This document shows positions 1-12,400 of a stretch of 64,000 nucleotides of DNA, piece after piece. Below the pieces are notes generated by a model. It was not told the DNA's origin. It searched no databases and saw only the letters and a program-made list of their open reading frames with translations. Both the position numbers and the translations under genes were made by a program. Source of the DNA: Fremontodendron californicum (lineage: Eukaryota; Streptophyta; Magnoliopsida; Malvales; Malvaceae); assembly GCA_030761205.1 (NCBI GenBank), contig JAULJL010000046.1, positions 11,363,590 through 11,427,589 of the forward strand. Direction: 5' to 3'. Position 1 is the first letter of the stretch, and every line of letters starts with the position of its first letter.

Positions 1-265
1 GGTTAAAATAAAATTAGACAAAGAAAGGGGGAAAGATTTTCAAGAAAGAGAGATTTGGAAGAATTTAAACTTGATAAGACATGGGAAGAAAAGTATTCAA
101 TTAATTAATTCCTCCGTATAGTAAGGTTAGTTGTGGCATCAAGTCCAATTAGATTTGAAAATCATCTTTTACTTTATATGGTGCTTTTCTACACAAATTA
201 CTTGAGTGAGAGGTTGAATAAATTCATATTTGTTCCTTTCATAAATATGTATAACTTTTGAAAGT

Positions 266-307
<42 letters not shown>

Positions 308-441
308 CTATTACTACAACTTTTGGGTTTTGGTCAATCCCACTTGCAAGACTTTTTTGTAAGATTTTATTAAGAGTTCGTTTTTATATATCGGTAGTGG
401 AGTTTTTTTAATTTCATAAATAAAGTTAAAGAGATTGTCAT

Positions 442-472
<31 letters not shown>

Positions 473-2231
473 TTATAAATATATTTTAAGAAATATGTGT
501 TATCCTGCTACTATCGTTTATGAAATCTAAAAACTTTACTGACGGTAAATGAAATAATTTTTCTTTAAGGACGAATATTGTGGCTAATGTGGAGTTTAAA
601 ATATATTTTGTTAGTTCATGCCGTCATCTTTAAGATATGACATTTAACAGATCTGGAGTCAAATCTCAGCATATACAATTTCTTCTTAATTTGACTACAA
701 CCTCTTTTGTATCAAATATATATATATATATTTAATTGGGAAAAAATGTAAGTGAACTTCTTAATTTCTTGATTCTTCAATTAAATTATGAGATAAGTTA
801 AAATTGTTGATCTATAATTGATTTCAATCTTTAATTTTAACTCTTCATCATTGATGCAGGTATTGTATCCGAAAAAATTGACTCATTAATGTATTTCTAT
901 ACGTTACATTAAAATCTATTTTTTAAATAAAATCTTCATTAATAAGACTTTTAACAAATTATGTATTTTTGTTAAGAATCCACAAAATTTTATACAAATT
1001 ATAACCATCTGAATCTTACACAAAATAAGGCTAAGATGACACTAGTTGAGTAAACTTACATATATAAGCATTTGGATTTATCAAGAATAGTAATGAATAT
1101 AACATATGTGAATATATATCCATATGATATATCTGATTTTTCTAGGGTTTCCTTCATTGTTTTTCTTCTTTTTTTTTTTCTTTATTTAATTTGCCTTTAT
1201 AAGGTATAATATCGCCAGCATATATACAGTTATTATATACCAAATTACAAGAGAATCCATATTTGAATAGGTTCGATTAATAACGTTAGAATTTAAACAC
1301 TTTCATTTTCGATATTGGATAGAAGTATTCATGAAACATGTCAAGTCAGGTCCGTTTATCATTTTGAAAGTTTTGTTCAAGATTCGATTCCTTTTAAATT
1401 CAAATGATTTCTGTATTGTTTAAAATAATATTAAAAAAATTAAATGATTATTTTATATATTTATTATTTTGTTATTTAAAATAATTAACATATATATTAT
1501 ATTGATTATTTTGTTAATATTATACTCTTGATTCAAATGCTGAACTGTAATGGACCCGATTGCAGCAGCCAACATAAAGAAATAAAAGCCCACCAAGAGT
1601 TATGCTGCAGCCCGCAGGCATGAGGCATAGCCCTAGGCAGGCGAAGCAATGATTAAAAAATAATTAATTATAATATTTTTTTTAACGTATAATTTCAAAT
1701 TAAATAGTAAAAATTAAAAATAAATAATGAAAGGACAAAAATAAAAATATCCATAAAAAAAATTTTAACTTATGTATCAACTCATAATAACAAGAGTACG
1801 TGAAAGATAAATATTAATTCAAAAGAGTTGAAGACAAGCAATAAAGCCTTATTTATTGCATAAATTGATAAATAAAGCTTTATTTATGATAGTCAAAGAA
1901 TATGATTAAAATATGAATTTTACTAACAAGTGTCCTAATAAATTTTTTTAAGGTTATCACATATAGTAATATCTTCATTCAATACATTGAAAATGATAAA
2001 TAAAATTATATATTATTGCATTTATTACAAAGTTATTACTATAAATAGTATATTAATTAATCTTAAAAAGTGTCTTAAGAGTACTCATTAATAAAACCCT
2101 TAAAATATTAAAAAAGTATTTTTTTTATATTAATATTTTAATAATATTTTAATAAGGGTTTTAAGAAAATTGTTTAAGCATTTAATATATTACTTTTACT
2201 GAATTCAATAAAAAAATATGTATTAACTATA

Positions 2232-2268
<37 letters not shown>

Positions 2269-3183
2269 TTTTAACCAGTGTTACTAGAAACTAGTTAACA
2301 TTTTTCTATTATATATAGTAATATCTTATTTCAATATATTGAAAATGATGAATAAAATTATTAATTACTCTATTAAATACAATGTTATTATTATAAATAG
2401 TTATTAATTAATTTTAAAGAGTGCCTAAGAACAATGTTGAAAAAATAGGATCGAATTGATCGGTCGAATCTAGAACATACCAAAAGAATCAGAGATTCAA
2501 TGACTTGGTAGAAAAACCAGATTAAACTAATAAAAAAACTTGTTTTTTATTATTTTTTATTAAAATTATTTTTGTTAAGTGATGAGATTTATATTTTTAA
2601 CCTCTTAATCATTTATTAAAAATCATATCGTTAAAACAAATACATATTTTTATTAATTAATTATTATATTTAATATTTATTTAATATAAAAAATATATAT
2701 TTAATATTTAATTTATTTTTTAATTAAATAATTCAATTCAATCGATTGAATCGATTTAATATAACCCAAAGAATATACTGATTTTACTTTTGATCCGGCT
2801 TTTTATTTATTTTCTAAGAGAATTAGTTAGCAAAACTTATATTTTAATAGTCTTTGGTTACCAACGTGGACCGAGTCAGCGCTAATCAACTTTTCAAGTC
2901 CGTACAGTACACTTGGCAGACTCTGGAGAGTGTTGTCCCCAACGTCTCCAAAGATAAAAAGCCGCGGAAATTTCCTACTGATTCCAATCAAAGAATAATC
3001 AAATAAGCGCCAAAATTACCCACTAATCATTTGCCACGTCATCTTCCATTTTTTTTTCAACGAATTTTCAACGGTCTCAAAATTATCATTCAACCTTCTT
3101 CAACTCTCTTCTCCCATTTCCAATTCTTAAAACCCTCCTTCCCTTACCCCAAAATCACAATCTAGGGTTTTCAATTTCCAAAA
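1..3183. other. AT-rich intergenic region upstream of the LysM kinase
   Basis: No gene is supported here. The stretch holds (TA)n tracts at 269-306 and 2237-2267, a CT/poly-T tract near 443-474, a SINE-like repeat near 611-720, TIR-type repeats at 1915-2430 and an AT-rich element near 2435-2775. The last 180 bases before the ATG are less AT-rich and pyrimidine-rich, like a plant 5' leader. They include an ACGT core (GCCACGTCATC, near 3033) and a telo-box-like TAGGGTTT at 3163-3170. The transcription start cannot be placed. Confidence 0.6.
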
Positions 3184-6100
3184 ATGTTACTAAAATTAAT
3201 CTCAATTGCGTTCCTTTTTATCTCAATTTCCTCGATTTCAGTAGAATCAAGATGCACCAGAGGCTGCGATTTAGCTTTAGCGTCGTACTACGTTTGGAAT
3301 GGAACAAACTTGACCTTCATATCCGAGGTTCTTTCATCGAGCCTTGCACCTGCCTCGACAATTAATTTCGACGCTATCCTCAGTTACAACAAACAAGTTT
3401 CGAGCAAAGACAGTATCGACATTTCTAGTAGACTCAACGTTCCTTTCCCTTGCGATTGCAACGAAAACGGCGTCCTTGGCCACGTTTTCAACTACAAAGT
3501 TAGGACAGGCGACACTTACGGAAAAATCGCCACCCAATATTATTCGAATTTGACGACGGTTGAATCTTTGCAGCAGATTAATACCTATGACCCGACGAAT
3601 ATACCGGATACTGGGAACGTTAGTGTGATGGTTAATTGTTCGTGCGGGGATGCTGCTATTTCGAAGGATTACGGGTTGTTTATTACTTACCCGCTCCGAC
3701 CCGGGGAGACTTTGAATACTGTGTTGACTCAGACGAATCTGTCATCGAATTTTTCGGAGTTGGTGCAGAGTTACAACCCCACGGCTAATTTCAGTGCAGG
3801 AACTGGCTTGGTGTATATTCCGGGTAGAGGTGATTTCTTTAACTTTTTTTTTGTTTTATCTTGTGTTTTGCTAATTTCATAGCTAAGTGAAAATGGGATA
3901 ATTTTGCAGTAGGATTTTATTGTCAATTCAGGGCAGAGGTGATTGTAACTAAGAATGAAATAATTTATGTACCAAAAGTAAACTTACTTGAAATAATTGA
4001 CCGAATTGAACCAAATTAAAGTGACTAATTGAAATCGATTTAATTCAATCGGTTTTAATTATTAAAAAAATATAATTTATATTATTAGAAAAATTATTTT
4101 ATATTTATATTATATATTATACAAAATAAATGATATATTATATTATATATATGATTTTAAAATATTATATAAATTATATTATATTATATATAAAAATATA
4201 TTTAAAAATAAATTAAAAGCATCAATTAGTTCATTCTATTCCGTTATCAATTTTGAAAACTCATAATCCAATAAACCGTTTTTTTAACCGGATTAATATT
4301 GAAACAGAATAAATTGAATCAAATTTATACATTTTAACAGTGTTGGCAGTTGATCTGTTAGTAGAGGATTGTACTCTTAATTTTAATTATCTGAATTCAA
4401 TCCATGATAGCCTCAATAATTTAATTTCTAGGTTGTTCTTCAGAATACTCCTAGGGATTTGCACAATATGGTCAACTTGTTGATTTTTAAACACCAAGGG
4501 TGTGGTGGCATTGTGGTTCCATACCCTGAGTGTCATTAACTGTTAATTTGCCTCACTAAAGGATTTTTTTTTTTTTTTATAATTTGCAGATGCTAATAAT
4601 AGTTTTCCACCCTTCAAATCAAGGTAGCTGATACAACTTTAAACTTTAAAAATAGTTTGATATATTATTACCATTTGTTTATCCTTTGAATCCTTAAGTT
4701 TTCTAAATGTGTTTCTTGTTTCTTTTTGTTTTGCAGCACAAGTGGTTTGGCCTTCTTTGCATGTTGCTTTTGTGATGATTATGATATTGGGATGCTGATT
4801 GACTGGAAATTTGTGTACTTTGAGCTTATATCTTGCCTTTATATAAGCAGGAATTTCAGGTGGAGTTATCGCTGGGATAACTGTAGCAGCCATAGCGGTA
4901 TTGCTGTTGCTGGCAGTTGGTCTATATGTTGGATTTTTCCGAAAGAAGAAGGTAAAGGGAGCAACATTGCTTTTGACAGCCTCCGAAGATTTATCAGCTC
5001 AAGCTGGGAATGGTAACCCCCCTGCTCCTCTGTCCCCTTTCCATTTTTGCTTGTTTGTGACATTTTAGCAAACTAGAGATTGTTTCACAAGTTTACTGCT
5101 TTTTACAAGTGTTTTTTAGACTGTGTTGCTAGTTGAATCTCTGAAACCCTGTTCAAATAGGTGATTAATTAGCAAAAACACTGGATGTACTGCCCTTTAT
5201 TGCAGAATGTAGAGCAAAAGAACATGCTTTCGTCTTCTTTCTAATTTCCTAATGTTAAAGAGCCTGGGCTATCATCTGTACGGTTCTTGAATAAATGCTT
5301 CAACATTATATCTACACCTTTTATTTTATCTATTTGTTTGTTTTTAGAACAAAATCACTATACTTTGCTAGTAAATCATGATCAAAATTATCTCAATTGC
5401 TGATTGGTCCATGCTCTTTCTTTCTTTCTTTTTGTTGATGGGATCTGTTTAGATTTTGAAAGTAAAGCAGCAGAACGAACTGCAGTTGTTGCTGCTTCTC
5501 CAGGCCTAACTGGCATTACTGTAGACAAATCAGTTGAGTTCTCATATGAAGAACTTTCCCAGGCGACTGATAATTTCAGTATAGCTAACAAGATTGGTGA
5601 AGGTGGCTTCGGGGCTGTTTACTATGCAAATCTAAGAGGCGAGGTTTGTACTCGCGTACTTTTTTGGTTTTTTTGTTAAACTATAGAAGAAAATTTTGTA
5701 TTTGGTGCTTCTGATTCCGTTCAGAGACAGACTCAACATCTGGCATATATGTTAATGGAAAACAACTAGGTTGCCCACCTGAACTATGTCGTCTAGGCAG
5801 AAAAATTGTAGATGGGAGAAGAGACACTTTTATTTGTTGCTAATTAACGATAACATTCATGAGGGAAAGAAAAACCTTTTTTCTAGCCATATTTTAGAGT
5901 TTGAGAGGATCAAAATTCGGAATGTCACTTAGTTTAGTGGATGTTCATTTGCCTTCCTAATTTGCTTGCACTTTTGGATCGTACTTTGATGTGGATTGTT
6001 GGATATGGAGTTCAAGCCTGATGAGTAGAGTTGAGCATCTAAATTAGACGAGGAAAGTGCACAAAAGATTCATATATGAAAGAGAAGAATGCCTCTCTTA

Positions 6101-9100
6101 AGTCTTAACCATAGGTTTTTGCTTGGGTTACAGGTAAAATAGTGGTCCAGATACATGAATATGATGTGTCCCTATGTTGCTCCGACTCTTCATTTTTCTT
6201 GAAGTATCCGTGTCCGACGCATATCCGAACATGGATATGGGGATATGACCCTCCAAATACATGAAAAAACTTAGAAAAAATTGAACATACCCGTGTCGGA
6301 CACATACCCGTATCTGACACTCCCACCCGAGTCCGAATAACATAGTTGTGTCCTATATTCAGAGAAAACACGACTTTAATTTGCTGTTTCTTTGCATTTA
6401 AAAAGAATAATAAAAATAACTATGCAGGCATGCATTTTTTGACTTTGCACTTAATCTGTTTAATGCTTTTTACATCTAAATATTGCTGCATCAATGAATC
6501 ACTGCCATCTCATGTTGGTTCCATGTCACTTATATGTTTACTCACTGTGCAGGAAGCTGCAATCAAGAAGATGGATATGCAGGCATCCAAAGAATTTCTG
6601 GCTGAATTAAAGGTTTTGACACATGTTCATCACCTGAACCTGGTAATGCACTTTCTTTTTCTCATTCTTGGAAAGGTGTATTGAGTGCAATTGTGTTCAG
6701 TTTCTGTCAGTTAATGGCAAATTGAAATTTATGTTGTTTCTATCTGTGAATCTGGAGAACATTTTGTTAATATTCTGGGTGAGGCACCATAGGCCAACAG
6801 CCAAGGGATAGTGTAATAAACATGACGCAAACACGACACGTTTAATAAACACGAATATAGTGTAATAAACATGACACGACACATTTAAACATAATTAACA
6901 CAATGTTTGATACACATATCATATTCATATTTAGGATTTTGACACATTTAATAATTTGTGTTGTGTTTATGTTTACACGACTGATACGAAGAAAAAAAAA
7001 AAAAACACGAGAGACGACACCCATACACTGATTGCCAAATCTCTATATATGTCCACCTATGGCATAGTCTTTCATGCGTAACGTTCCGTAACCCTTATTT
7101 TACCTTAATGTAAGCTATATAATACAGATATTTGAGGAGTTCAAGGTATCTTACTGAATTAGATTTTCAGTGAGTCGGCTATACCTTTGATTGCAGTTAC
7201 GGTAATGCACAAGTAATGAGGTTGTTTAGCTTTTTTCAATCATTGTAGCTGAATTCAGTGGCCTTTCTTTTTTAATTAATTAGTTTTTCTTTTATAAACA
7301 TCCTTTTGCAGTTATGACTGCCAAAATTTCTTGTTATTTATCTTCAAAGTGAATGCTTCTATGGATGTCCAATGCAGGTGCGTTTAATCGGATATTGTGT
7401 TGAAGGCTCTCTTTTCGTAGTTTATGAATACATTGAGAATGGCAATCTAAGTCAGCATTTGCGAGGCTCAAGTGAGATTTCTTATGTGGAAATTATTTCT
7501 AATGGCATCGACTCAGAGCCTATGTTGCTTCGACTCTTCATTTTTTTTTGAAGTACTCGTGTCCAATGCATATTCGGACATGGGTATGAGATATGATCCC
7601 CAAAAACCCTCCAAATACATGGAAAAACTTAGAATAAATCAAACATACCCGTTTCAGACATATATCCTTATCCGAAATTCACACTCGAGTCCGATTAACA
7701 TAGCTCATAATAGCACTAATGGATTTCTGTTGTTTATTTCCAGGAAAGGAGCCACTTCCTTGGTCTACTCGACTGCAAATTGCCCTCGACTCAGCCAGAG
7801 GTCTTGAATACATCCATGAGCATACTGTCCCTGTTTACGTTCACCGTGACATAAAATCAGCAAATATATTGATAGACAAAAACTTCCGTGCAAAGGTTTT
7901 TTTTTTTCTTCCTAATCTCTCATCAGGTGGACTGTTTGAAGGCTTCTTGTCATCTTGTCATCATTGCAACTGAATCATTGTTTAACATATAATGCAGGTT
8001 GCTGATTTTGGATTAACAAAACTGACAGAAGTCGGAAATGCATCACTACCTACACGTCTTGTTGGGACATTTGGATACATGGCTCCAGAGTAAGATTATT
8101 TTCGTTCTTACTAATTTGAAGCAATTTGTAACTCATTAGCTATTGTTGTCAAGAACCATGCATAATTTCAACAATTGACTAGACTAATTGATTCGAGGTG
8201 AGTGTCAGATATGGGTATGTATCCGATATGAGTATACTCAATTTTTTAAAAAAGTTTTTCCATATATTTGGAGGATCATACCTTTATATCTATGTCCGAA
8301 TACGTGTCGGACACAGGTGTTGAACATGGGTATTTTAGAAAAAAAAGAAGAGTCCGAGTAACATAATTAGTAGATTTATGACTAGTGAGGCCAATGATCC
8401 CATAGACAAATTAGGAAGCAGCATGTGTGTATGTTGGCATCTTTAAGTACATACGTGAGGAGCTTCCATAAATTTTTGTTTGTCTAAGTTAATGTTAGCA
8501 ACCCTTAAGATGCCTGGTAAATTACTCATTTGGTTAATGCAATCATCCTTAAGATGTGACATCTAGCAGGTCTGAGATTCGAATTTCAACATCTATAATC
8601 CCTTCTCGGCTTCTCCTATTTTCCGAATCTTCCTTGGAAGTGGTATACCACCTAGGAGTTTTCCCATCTGACTAAAAGTTGGTGTTCATGTAAAAATGGA
8701 CTAACTTTATTCATGATTGTGTGCAGATATGCTCAATATGGTGATGTTTCTTCTAAAATAGATGTATTTGCCTTTGGGGTTGTGCTCTATGAGCTTATTT
8801 CTGCTAAAGAAGCTATTGTCAAGACAAATGGCTCTGTTGCTGAATCGAAGGGTCTTGTTGCTCTGGTTAGTATTCCTTCAATCCCTCTACTCCAATTAAT
8901 GAAAAGTTATGACATATAGGCTAAATTCCAAAGATATGTTTTTGCTAAAATTGGATTGTGATTTGAGTAAGAACAGGCAAAATCAAAATGTTGTTATGCA
9001 ATCTTTTGAGTAATTCTTTTAGGGAATCAGTTTTTTTATCACACTTTGAGTTAGACCTAATAATTTTAGACGCAATATGAAAACACGACACACGATTAAC

Positions 9101-9917
9101 ATGACACATTTAATACACGTATTGTGTTCGTGTTTAGTATTTTTGACATATTTAATAATTTTTGTTGTGTTTATGTTACACGACTGATACAAAAAAAAAA
9201 AAAAAAAATGAAACACAACATTCATACACGAATTGTCTGATCTAACTTCAACCCGTTGTGGGTTTTGCCTGTATATATGATTAGAGCCTAAGCAAAAAGT
9301 ACTCATGAGCATAGTCTAAGAACTTCTTTTTTTTTTTATCCTTCTGCAGTTTGAGGATGCTCTAAACGAGCCTGATCCTAAGGAAGAGCTTTGCAAACTT
9401 ATTGATCCGAGGCTTGGAGATAATTACCCACTTGACTCTGCGTTGAAGGTGAGACTAGTTCCTGGGAAATATATATATATATATATATATAAAATTTTGC
9501 TAAAATGTTTTAAGGGCTTAAAGTTACTATATATAATAATATCTTCATTCAATACATTAAAAATGATGAATAAAATTATCAATTTTTGTATTTAGTATAA
9601 TACTTTTATTATAAATAATATATTAACTAAGTTTAAAAAGTGTCCAAAGGCATTCGTTAACAAAATCAATATATATATATATATATATGGTAGGATTTTG
9701 TTTTGAAGATTTAAATTTGATAAAGCTATGGTGGGGTGTGTGTTGATTGCAGATGATTCAGCTTGGCAATGCGTGTACACAAGAAAATCCTCAGCAACGA
9801 CCAAGTATGAGGTCCATAGTGGTTGCCCTAATGACTCTTTCATCCTCGACGGAGGATTGGAATGTTGCTTCTTTCTATGAAAATCAACATCTTGTCAACC
9901 TTATGTCAGGACGGTAG
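3184..9917 (+). CDS. CERK1: LysM-domain receptor-like kinase, CERK1/LYK3 type (12 exons)
   Basis: Plasma-membrane receptor of the family that binds chitin or lipochitin oligosaccharides and signals through an intracellular Ser/Thr kinase. Proposed exons: 3184-3829, 4590-4623, 4737-4741, 4851-5012, 5453-5643, 6553-6642, 7378-7471, 7744-7895, 7998-8089, 8727-8865, 9350-9448, 9753-9917. They sum to 1,869 nt (622 aa), close to the 617 aa of Arabidopsis CERK1. Exon 1 encodes a signal peptide (about 1-23), a CxxxC pair (Cys24/Cys28), three LysM modules and the CxC motifs. Exon 4 encodes the transmembrane helix and a basic RKKK stop-transfer. The kinase keeps the P-loop [10 protein letters not shown], the Lys in [18 protein letters not shown] and GYMAPE, so it should be an active RD kinase. 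The C-terminus NLMSGR is typical of CERK1. The 5-nt exon 3 is inferred from frame and splice sites. The start is the first ATG and precedes an ideal signal peptide. Whether this is the CERK1 or the LYK3/NFR1 paralogue is uncertain. Confidence 0.93.
4737..4741 (+). other. Predicted 5-nt microexon of the LysM kinase
   Basis: Exon 2 ends two bases into a codon. The transmembrane exon at 4851 can only be read in the [13 protein letters not shown] frame if five bases (CACAA) are spliced between them. These bases are preceded by a strong pyrimidine tract ending TTTTGCAG and followed by GTGGTT. With them the junction reads S-T-R-I-S-G-G, and the gene has 12 exons, the number I recall for NFR1/CERK1-type genes. 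No direct transcript evidence is available here. Confidence 0.72.
6172..6345 (+). mobile_element. hAT-like MITE (family A), copy 1
   Basis: This 174-bp element lies in intron 5 of the LysM kinase. It has the CTATGTTGCTCCGACTC left end and ends in ACATAG. The flanking 8-mers ATGTGTCC and TTGTGTCC match at 7 of 8 positions, as expected for an aged 8-bp target-site duplication. Confidence 0.88.
6810..7022. repeat. Dispersed ACACGACACG-rich repeat (family F)
   Basis: Intron 6 of the kinase contains a stretch rich in ACACGAC and its variants, plus an A-run. Related sequence recurs at 9063-9240, 11200-12400, 44085-44345, 45375-45650, 49870-50115 and 63235-63490. Ends and target duplications are not clear. 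Confidence 0.5.
7520..7703 (+). mobile_element. hAT-like MITE (family A), copy 2
   Basis: This 184-bp copy fills most of the 272-bp intron 7 of the LysM kinase. Both terminal inverted repeats are recognisable. The flanks CTCAGAGC and CTCATAAT match at only 5 of 8 positions, so the insertion is older or the duplication has decayed. Confidence 0.83.
8187..8366 (-). mobile_element. hAT-like MITE (family A), copy 3, inverted and decayed
   Basis: In intron 9 of the LysM kinase. The order of motifs is reversed: the GGTGAGTGTC side comes first and AGAGTCCGAGTAACATAA last. The left terminus is eroded, so that boundary is approximate. Confidence 0.72.
8530..8700 (+). repeat. SINE-like repeat with tRNA-type A/B boxes
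   Basis: Sequence in intron 9 of the LysM kinase has TGGTTAATGCA followed about 40 bases later by GAGATTCGAATTTC. These resemble RNA polymerase III A and B boxes, as in tRNA-derived SINEs. A related stretch lies at 611-720. No poly-A tail or clear target duplication was found. Confidence 0.35.
9063..9240. repeat. Dispersed ACACGACACG-rich repeat (family F)
   Basis: A second kinase-gene copy, in intron 10, with the same ACACGACAC, TTTGTTGTGTTTATGTTACACGAC and long A-run pattern as the copy at 6810-7022. Confidence 0.5.
9490..9668 (+). mobile_element. AT-rich TIR element (family B) in intron 11
   Basis: The stretch starts near AATTTTGCTAAAATG and ends near GTTAACAAAATC, with the internal signature ACTATATATAATAATATCTTCATTCAATACATT. 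It closely resembles the element at 37611-37788. TA microsatellites flank both sides and hide any target duplication. Confidence 0.6.
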
Positions 9918-10049
9918 AGACTACAACGCGTTCCAAAGGTTTTTTTTTTTTTTTTTTGCTGTGAATAAAACTCCAGCCTTATTTCCGGACATGTGGTCAC
10001 TCAGATAACTTCTTTACCTGCATAAGTGTTCATGGGTCGGATCGAACAA

Positions 10050-10555
10050 GATTGGATTAAAGTATTTGAGAAGTCCTTATACTATATCATTTAATGCAAA
10101 TTAGTCGTTCTACTATCAAATTGAGTAATTTAATCCCTGTACTTTTAAAATTAAAGCAAAAAGGTAAAATCATATAAGGAAAACTGTTAAAAAAGCTGAT
10201 GTGGCATTTAATATTGTGTTTATTTGATAATGTGGCACTAATAAAATATATTATTTTAAGCTGACGTGGACAAAATAACAAACTAAGTTGGTAAAAAATA
10301 ATTTGATATGACATTTTTGTCAACTTAGCTTATTATATTGTCCACTTCAGCTTAAAATAATATATTTTATTGGTGTCACATCATCAAATAAACACAAATT
10401 AAATGTCACGTCAGTTTTTTTAACAGTTTTTGTTACACTTGTCAGTGATTTTACTTTTTTGCTTCAATTTAAAAAATACAGGGACTAAATTATTCAGTTT
10501 TATAGCAAAGTGATTAGTTTGCACTAGATAATATAGTACAGGGACTTCTTAAAGC
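10050..10555. mobile_element. Foldback element with long inverted repeats (family C)
   Basis: The left arm reads inward from AAGTCCTTATACTATATCATTTAATG, through ATTGAGTAATTTAATCCCTGTA and GCTGATGTGGCATTTAAT, to TAAGCTGACGTGGACA. The right arm repeats the same motifs as the reverse complement, ending in ATATAGTACAGGGACTT. The arms are about 200 bp each. The same structure recurs at 33838-34876 and 62385-62915. Confidence 0.75.
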
Positions 10556-11055
10556 GGTTAAGATTTTTTTAGATGCCTGCATCAATCCTAAGGAATGGAT
10601 CTGATACTTACTGGTTAAGTTTCTTTGTATCATTTGTTTTCCATATTTTTCAGTTTTTTTCTTCTTTTCTTGCTATTCTTTATCTTTCTTTTGCTCTTCT
10701 TCTTTATAAGGGAGTGTCTTCCTGCGGCAGAAGTTGTAGTATTATTAAGGTGATAGGAGAGTCGTTATAAATCATGTGAATTCTGTTAATATATTCAAGA
10801 AAAGTGTCCGACCTGCATTTTTTTTTTATTCCCTTCATTTTAATTATCATTTGATCTCTTGGGAACTTGCCCTTATCAAAATCTAATGTATTAATATATG
10901 TTGTTTTGATTTTTTATTTTTCTTAAAATATTTGTGTCAGATATATATCCGAACATTAATATGAAAATATCTAAAAAATAAATTTTGCATCTGCAAAGGC
11001 AACTTATCCACCTCACTTCCAATGTTCATCCCTTTTTTTTTCTTTTTTTCTGCTG

Positions 11056-11193
11056 AAGGAAAGAGAAAGAAAGAAAGGAAGAGAGAGAGAAAAAAGAAAA
11101 AGCAAAAAGAAAAAGCAAAAAGAAAAAGAAAGAGGAAAAAGATAAAGAAAAGAAAGATAAAGATAGAGAGAAAGAGAAAGAGAGAAAAAAATA
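11056..11193. repeat. Purine-rich (GAAA/GAGA) simple-sequence tract
   Basis: About 140 bases consist almost only of A and G on the + strand, preceded by a pyrimidine tract near 11030-11050. Translation gives a low-complexity Lys/Arg/Glu frame that is an artefact of composition, not a gene. Confidence 0.85.
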
Positions 11194-11199
11194 ATAAAT

Positions 11200-12400
11200 T
11201 TTTTTTTTTTTTGTTAAAGTATTATAAATTTATATAAATTTTTATATGTTAATAATTCGTTTTATGTATATTTTTAAATGTTTGTGTATTCGTATAATGT
11301 TTGTGTTATTTTTTGTGTTGTGTTTTAATTATTTTTTCTATATTGTGTTCGTGACATGTTCGTGTTCGATTTATTTTGTTGTTTTTCAAAGTATTATAAA
11401 TTTATATAAATTTTTACACGTTAATAATTCATTTTATGTATATTTTTACACGTTTGTATATTAGTATCGTGTTCATTTTATTTTTTGTGTTATGTTTTAA
11501 TTATTTTTTCAATTTGTATTCGTGTCGTGTCTTAATTCATCTCATATTTTACATAGTTTATCATTGTGATTTAATTTAGAGAAAAAATTGTGTGTTCGTG
11601 TCTTGCATTAATTTATGACATATTTTGCATAATTTATCATAATGATTCAATTTAATGAAAAAGTTGTGTTCGTATTATTATTTTTTGTTTTCAAAATATT
11701 ATAAATTTATATAATTTTTTACACATTAATAATTAGTTTTACACGTTAATAGTTTATATAAACTATTATAAATTTATAAAAAAATTTACACGTTATTAAT
11801 TCGTTTTATGTATACTTTTACACGTTCGTGTATTCGTGTCGTGTTCATGTTATTTTTCGTGTTGTGTTTTAATTATTTTTTCTATACTGTGTTCGTGTCA
11901 TGTCTCAATTCATGACATATTTTACATAATTTATCATAGTTATTCAATTTAGAGAAAAAATTTTGTGTTCGTGTTCTTTTTTTGTGTTTTTTAAGTATTA
12001 AAATTTATATAAAGTATTACACATTTATATAAATTTTTACACGTTCTTATATTCATGTCGTGTTAATGTTATTTTTCGTGTTGTGTTTTAACTATTTTTT
12101 CTATGTTGTGTTCGTATCGTGTCTCAATCAACTCATATTTTACATAGTTTATCATTGTGATTTAATTTAGAGAAAATTTTGTATGTTCATATCGTATCTC
12201 AATTCATGACATAATTTGTTAAAGTAATTAAATTTAAAGAAAAAATTATGTTTTCATAACGTGTTTGTGTTTTTTTTTTCTTCAATATATTATAAATTTA
12301 TATAAATTTTTTTCATGTTAATAATCAATTTTATACGTTATTAATTTATGTGTTCATAACAATAATTATTGTGATTACTATTACAAAAATAAAAATCGAA
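11200..12400. repeat. Degenerate tandem array of TTCGTGTCGTGT-type units (family F)
   Basis: The motifs TTTATATAAATTTTTACACGTTAATAATTC, GTGTTGTGTTTTAATTATTTTTTC, CATATTTTACATAGTTTATCAT and TTTAGAGAAAAAATT recur in the same order at least four times. The units are imperfect and vary in spacing. The motifs are shared with the dispersed family F copies elsewhere in the window. Confidence 0.65.

Noticed and set aside
4726..5016. 96-codon frame over the kinase transmembrane exon
   Set aside because: It runs across an intron in a frame other than the one encoding the transmembrane helix.
11022..11237. Lys/Arg/Glu-rich open frame of 71 codons
   Set aside because: It is the translation of a purine simple-sequence tract flanked by poly-T; there is no domain, and composition fully explains the open frame.
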